Under the pieces are notes generated by a model. The model saw nothing but the letters and a program-made list of their open reading frames with translations, searched no databases and was not told the origin of the DNA. A stretch of DNA of 31,189 bases from a virus: positions 1 through 31,189 of IMG/VR virus record IMGVR_UViG_3300020347_000681; one strand, given 5' to 3'. The number at the start of each line of letters is the position of its first letter. Within the stretch, counting starts at the first letter, position 1. The translations under genes and the position numbers were made by a program. This document shows positions 29,272-31,189 of this stretch, piece by piece.

Positions 29272-30629
29272 TTTTGATTCCGTAATTCGTTTAGGTCAGA
29301 AATAAACTGATTCTGTGGAGTCTCTCTACTCCAGAATTTATAGTCTTTTTGAGCCTGACCAATTTCTTTCTTCAGTTCTTTGACCATCTCGTCAGTAAGG
29401 CTCATGATATTTATACGTAGCAGACGATCGACCTGATCCTTCGTAGCATCGGTGACATCAAGAATTTGTTTGGCCACTGCAGCCTTCTTTTTGTTCTTAA
29501 AGATAATCTTGTCGTCGAGCACTGCTTCGATAAATTGCATCTTTACATTCAACCAACCACCGAGTTCTCGAGCACTTTCTTGTTCAAGCTCAATTCTCTT
29601 TTGAAGAATACCCAACCGATAATCACAGAAATCTTTGATCAGTTCTCTTGCGTCATCATATTCACGAAGGCGACCATTGAAATCGATTACAGTCAGATTC
29701 TCAACGAATGATTTGCCCAACTTGAATTTAGAAATGATCTTTGCGTCATTCCATTTGGCAGAGGTAACCTGTTTTAATTTCACTTCAAAGCGAAAACCAT
29801 TCTTATCACAGAGATCGTCATAGCCAACGATGTCACCCTCTTCCTCGAGTTTGTCAAGAACCTTGACGTAAGCCTCTCTGTCGAAACCATAGGGGACCTC
29901 AGTGATGGTCATCATGGTTTTTGACGTCTTCTCGTAAGTGCCGTATGCAATCCACTTATTGGGTGACTCTGGATCAGCCTTTACATCACCCGAGAACTCT
30001 GGGAATTTGATTTTGGGCTGTCGGGATACCTTGTCCTTGGTGATGTACTCTTCACACTTACGCAGAAGATCAGCAGGATCACGAGGTAAGATATTTGTGG
30101 CAAATCCAGTAGCAATACCTTTGGTTCCATTTGCCAAGACCAGTGGGATCGTGGGTAGATAGAACGCAGGGGGTTCGTGTTCGGGATCTTCATGCTTTGG
30201 TGACAATGCAAGGTCAGTCACATAACGATCAAAGTTCTCGTGGAGTCGAGTATAGACATATCGAGCAGCACCAGCCTCCTGTACCAGTCGAGTACCAAAC
30301 GATCCTCGGCCCTCAATAAGACAGATGTTGTTATTCCAATTTGCTGCCATCAATTGACCAGCACCGGCTGCTGAGGTCTCACCATGGTTGTAGCCGTAAT
30401 CAGAAATAATACCAGATACGGCCGAGACCTTCTTGTAATCTCGCTTGGAGTTGAGAATTGACGAATAGAGATAGAACCTTTGCACAGGTTTCATCCCGTC
30501 AATCATATTGGGTATTGCTCGAGCCTCTACCGTGTATTTTGCAAAGGACAGCCATTCATTCTTGGCAACTGCCGAGATTGGGTAATCAGTCATCGCTGAA
30601 TCACTTGCAAATGTAGTCAAATCAACCAT
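29268..30629 (-). CDS. 52: DNA topoisomerase II medium subunit gp52
   Basis: The 453-aa product is the GyrA/ParC-type cleavage subunit. It begins with a short leader, then SAVAKNEWLSFAKYTVEARAIPNMIDGMKPVQRF (about 19-52), SDYGYNHGETSAAGA, LIEGRGSFGTRLV and AARYVYTRL with catalytic Tyr124. IPLVLANGTKGIATGFATNI follows. T4 gp52 has 442 aa. ATG 30629 follows AAAGGAG and overlaps the 39/60 stop by 8 nt; the frame extends to 30668, but that part lies within the preceding gene. Confidence 0.96.
   Translation of the reverse strand: MVDLTTFASDSAMTDYPISAVAKNEWLSFAKYTVEARAIPNMIDGMKPVQRFYLYSSILNSKRDYKKVSAVSGIISDYGYNHGETSAAGAGQLMAANWNNNICLIEGRGSFGTRLVQEAGAARYVYTRLHENFDRYVTDLALSPKHEDPEHEPPAFYLPTIPLVLANGTKGIATGFATNILPRDPADLLRKCEEYITKDKVSRQPKIKFPEFSGDVKADPESPNKWIAYGTYEKTSKTMMTITEVPYGFDREAYVKVLDKLEEEGDIVGYDDLCDKNGFRFEVKLKQVTSAKWNDAKIISKFKLGKSFVENLTVIDFNGRLREYDDARELIKDFCDYRLGILQKRIELEQESARELGGWLNVKMQFIEAVLDDKIIFKNKKKAAVAKQILDVTDATKDQVDRLLRINIMSLTDEMVKELKKEIGQAQKDYKFWSRETPQNQFISDLNELRNQK
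29408..29415 (-). promoter_or_regulatory. Possible intragenic late promoter TATAAATA inside gene 52
   Basis: The minus strand reads exactly TATAAATA within the last 150 nt of gene 52, about 137 nt upstream of the tail-tube-like gene. A start near 29401 would let that virion gene be made late, apart from the topoisomerase operon. An AT-rich octamer can occur by chance in coding DNA, so this is a candidate only. Confidence 0.45.
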
Positions 30630-31189
30630 TAAACATAAACTCCTTTCGGGGTGCAGAATCATTACCAAACATCATTTGGAATATTGAAGCGTCATCAACT
30701 GACACTGTATCGTAAACAGGCTTATTAATAATTTCACTGTATTCGTCTTCAGTTAACGAACCCAGTCCTTTGATGTACCGATGTTTCCAATCAGCATTTT
30801 TGGTCTTAAACTGAGAGGCGTCTTCATAGTTATAGAACCACTTGACTTGATCTTTCTTTGACGATATCATAATAGGAGTACGAGTAATCATGACACGTCT
30901 TTCGTGCAACAGTCGAGGCCAGAATTTGTAGAAGAATGCAATCAGTAATGGACTGATGTGACCAATACCATCATGGTCAGCATCGGTGAGGGTTGCAATG
31001 CGTCGATATGTCATTTCATCAACACTGTCTGGGTTATTGATATCCAGTCCCAATACAGCAACCAATTCACTCAGCTCTTTGTTCTTCAGCACATTGGCTG
31101 GTGCCATATCCCAGGTATTCATAATGACACCACGCAGTGGGTATGCACCAACCTTATTAGGATCACGTACCTTTAATAGGAAACCCATG
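30622..31189 (-). CDS. 39: DNA topoisomerase II large subunit, C-terminal part (gp39/gp60 fused), cut at window edge
   Basis: The frame enters from the right edge and is missing its 5' end; 189 codons are visible. It shows GAYPLRGVIMNTWDM and the TOPRIM motif LTDADHDGIGHI, then FWPRLLHERR, WFYNYED and RYIKGLGSLTEDEYSEIINKPVYD, matching T4 gp60 to its end. In T4 the large subunit is split between 39 and 60, and 60 contains a 50-nt translational bypass. Here the equivalent region is one continuous frame joined to 39-like sequence, with no gap. It is coupled to 52 by overlap. Confidence 0.95.
   Translation of the reverse strand, partial: MGFLLKVRDPNKVGAYPLRGVIMNTWDMAPANVLKNKELSELVAVLGLDINNPDSVDEMTYRRIATLTDADHDGIGHISPLLIAFFYKFWPRLLHERRVMITRTPIMISSKKDQVKWFYNYEDASQFKTKNADWKHRYIKGLGSLTEDEYSEIINKPVYDTVSVDDASIFQMMFGNDSAPRKEFMFNG

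Noticed and set aside
1-31189. tRNA genes, CRISPR arrays, insertion sequences or integration sites
   Set aside because: Almost all the window is tightly packed coding sequence; gaps are under 100 nt and are explained by promoters, terminators or leaders. No cloverleaf, repeat array or transposase was seen.

Overview
The window is a core segment of a T4-like tailed phage genome (myovirus). Translated products match, in T4 terms, baseplate and tail proteins gp53, gp48, gp26 and a gp54/tail-tube-like protein, head completion gp4, the replisome (gp43, 44, 45, 62), RegA, DexA, recombination proteins gp46, gp47, UvsW and UvsY, the late sigma factor gp55, and topoisomerase II gp52 and gp39/60. A small heat-shock protein, a peroxiredoxin, a 2OG-Fe(II) oxygenase, nucleotide-sugar genes and a trimeric dUTPase sit among these core genes. 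That mix is typical of marine or freshwater T4-like phages rather than the enterobacterial T4 branch. No photosynthesis gene, tRNA gene, insertion sequence or CRISPR array is visible, so the host cannot be named.

Layout. (1) 1-1645, minus strand: an unknown gene cut by the window edge, then 53 and 48. (2) 1721-6554, plus strand: 4, a gp2-like gene, a tail-tube-like gene, 26, a 53-codon gene, a 92-aa gene and a long tape-measure-like protein. (3) 6595-7619, minus: peroxiredoxin and Hsp20, with a T4-type late promoter upstream and a terminator downstream. (4) 7717-11452, minus: the clamp / clamp-loader / regA block in T4 order (45-44-62-regA), then dUTPase. Two zinc-ribbon mini-genes are inserted between 44 and 62. 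(5) 11511-19047, minus: an accessory island with two glycosyltransferases (one TAGT-like), a UDP-sugar dehydrogenase, an NAD-dependent epimerase, a kinase-nucleotidyltransferase fusion, a ParB-like protein, a GIY-YIG-like protein and dexA. (6) 19114-28746, minus: 43, an FkbM methyltransferase, 46, 47, a DUF2061 protein, 55, uvsW, a small membrane protein, uvsY and a 2OG oxygenase. (7) 28780-31189, minus: a lone tail-tube-like gene, 52, and the 3' end of a fused 39/60 gene cut by the window edge.

Control is unusually readable. Eight minus-strand promoters have -35 TTGAC(A/G/T), exactly 17 bp, then a TATAAT-like -10. They head the early operons and have no MotA-type box. Exact TATAAATA octamers (the gp55-type late promoter) lie before 48, hsp20 and uvsW, and a fourth lies inside gene 52 upstream of the tail-tube-like gene. 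Two UUCG-loop terminators are present, one after peroxiredoxin and one between the clamp and its loader.

The most interesting signal is at the 3' end of gene 26. A T8 slippery run is followed after 5 nt by a perfect 11-bp stem, and the -1 frame runs straight into the 53-codon gene. This is the architecture of the programmed -1 frameshift in lambda G/GT-type tail assembly chaperones, placed just upstream of a tape-measure-like gene.
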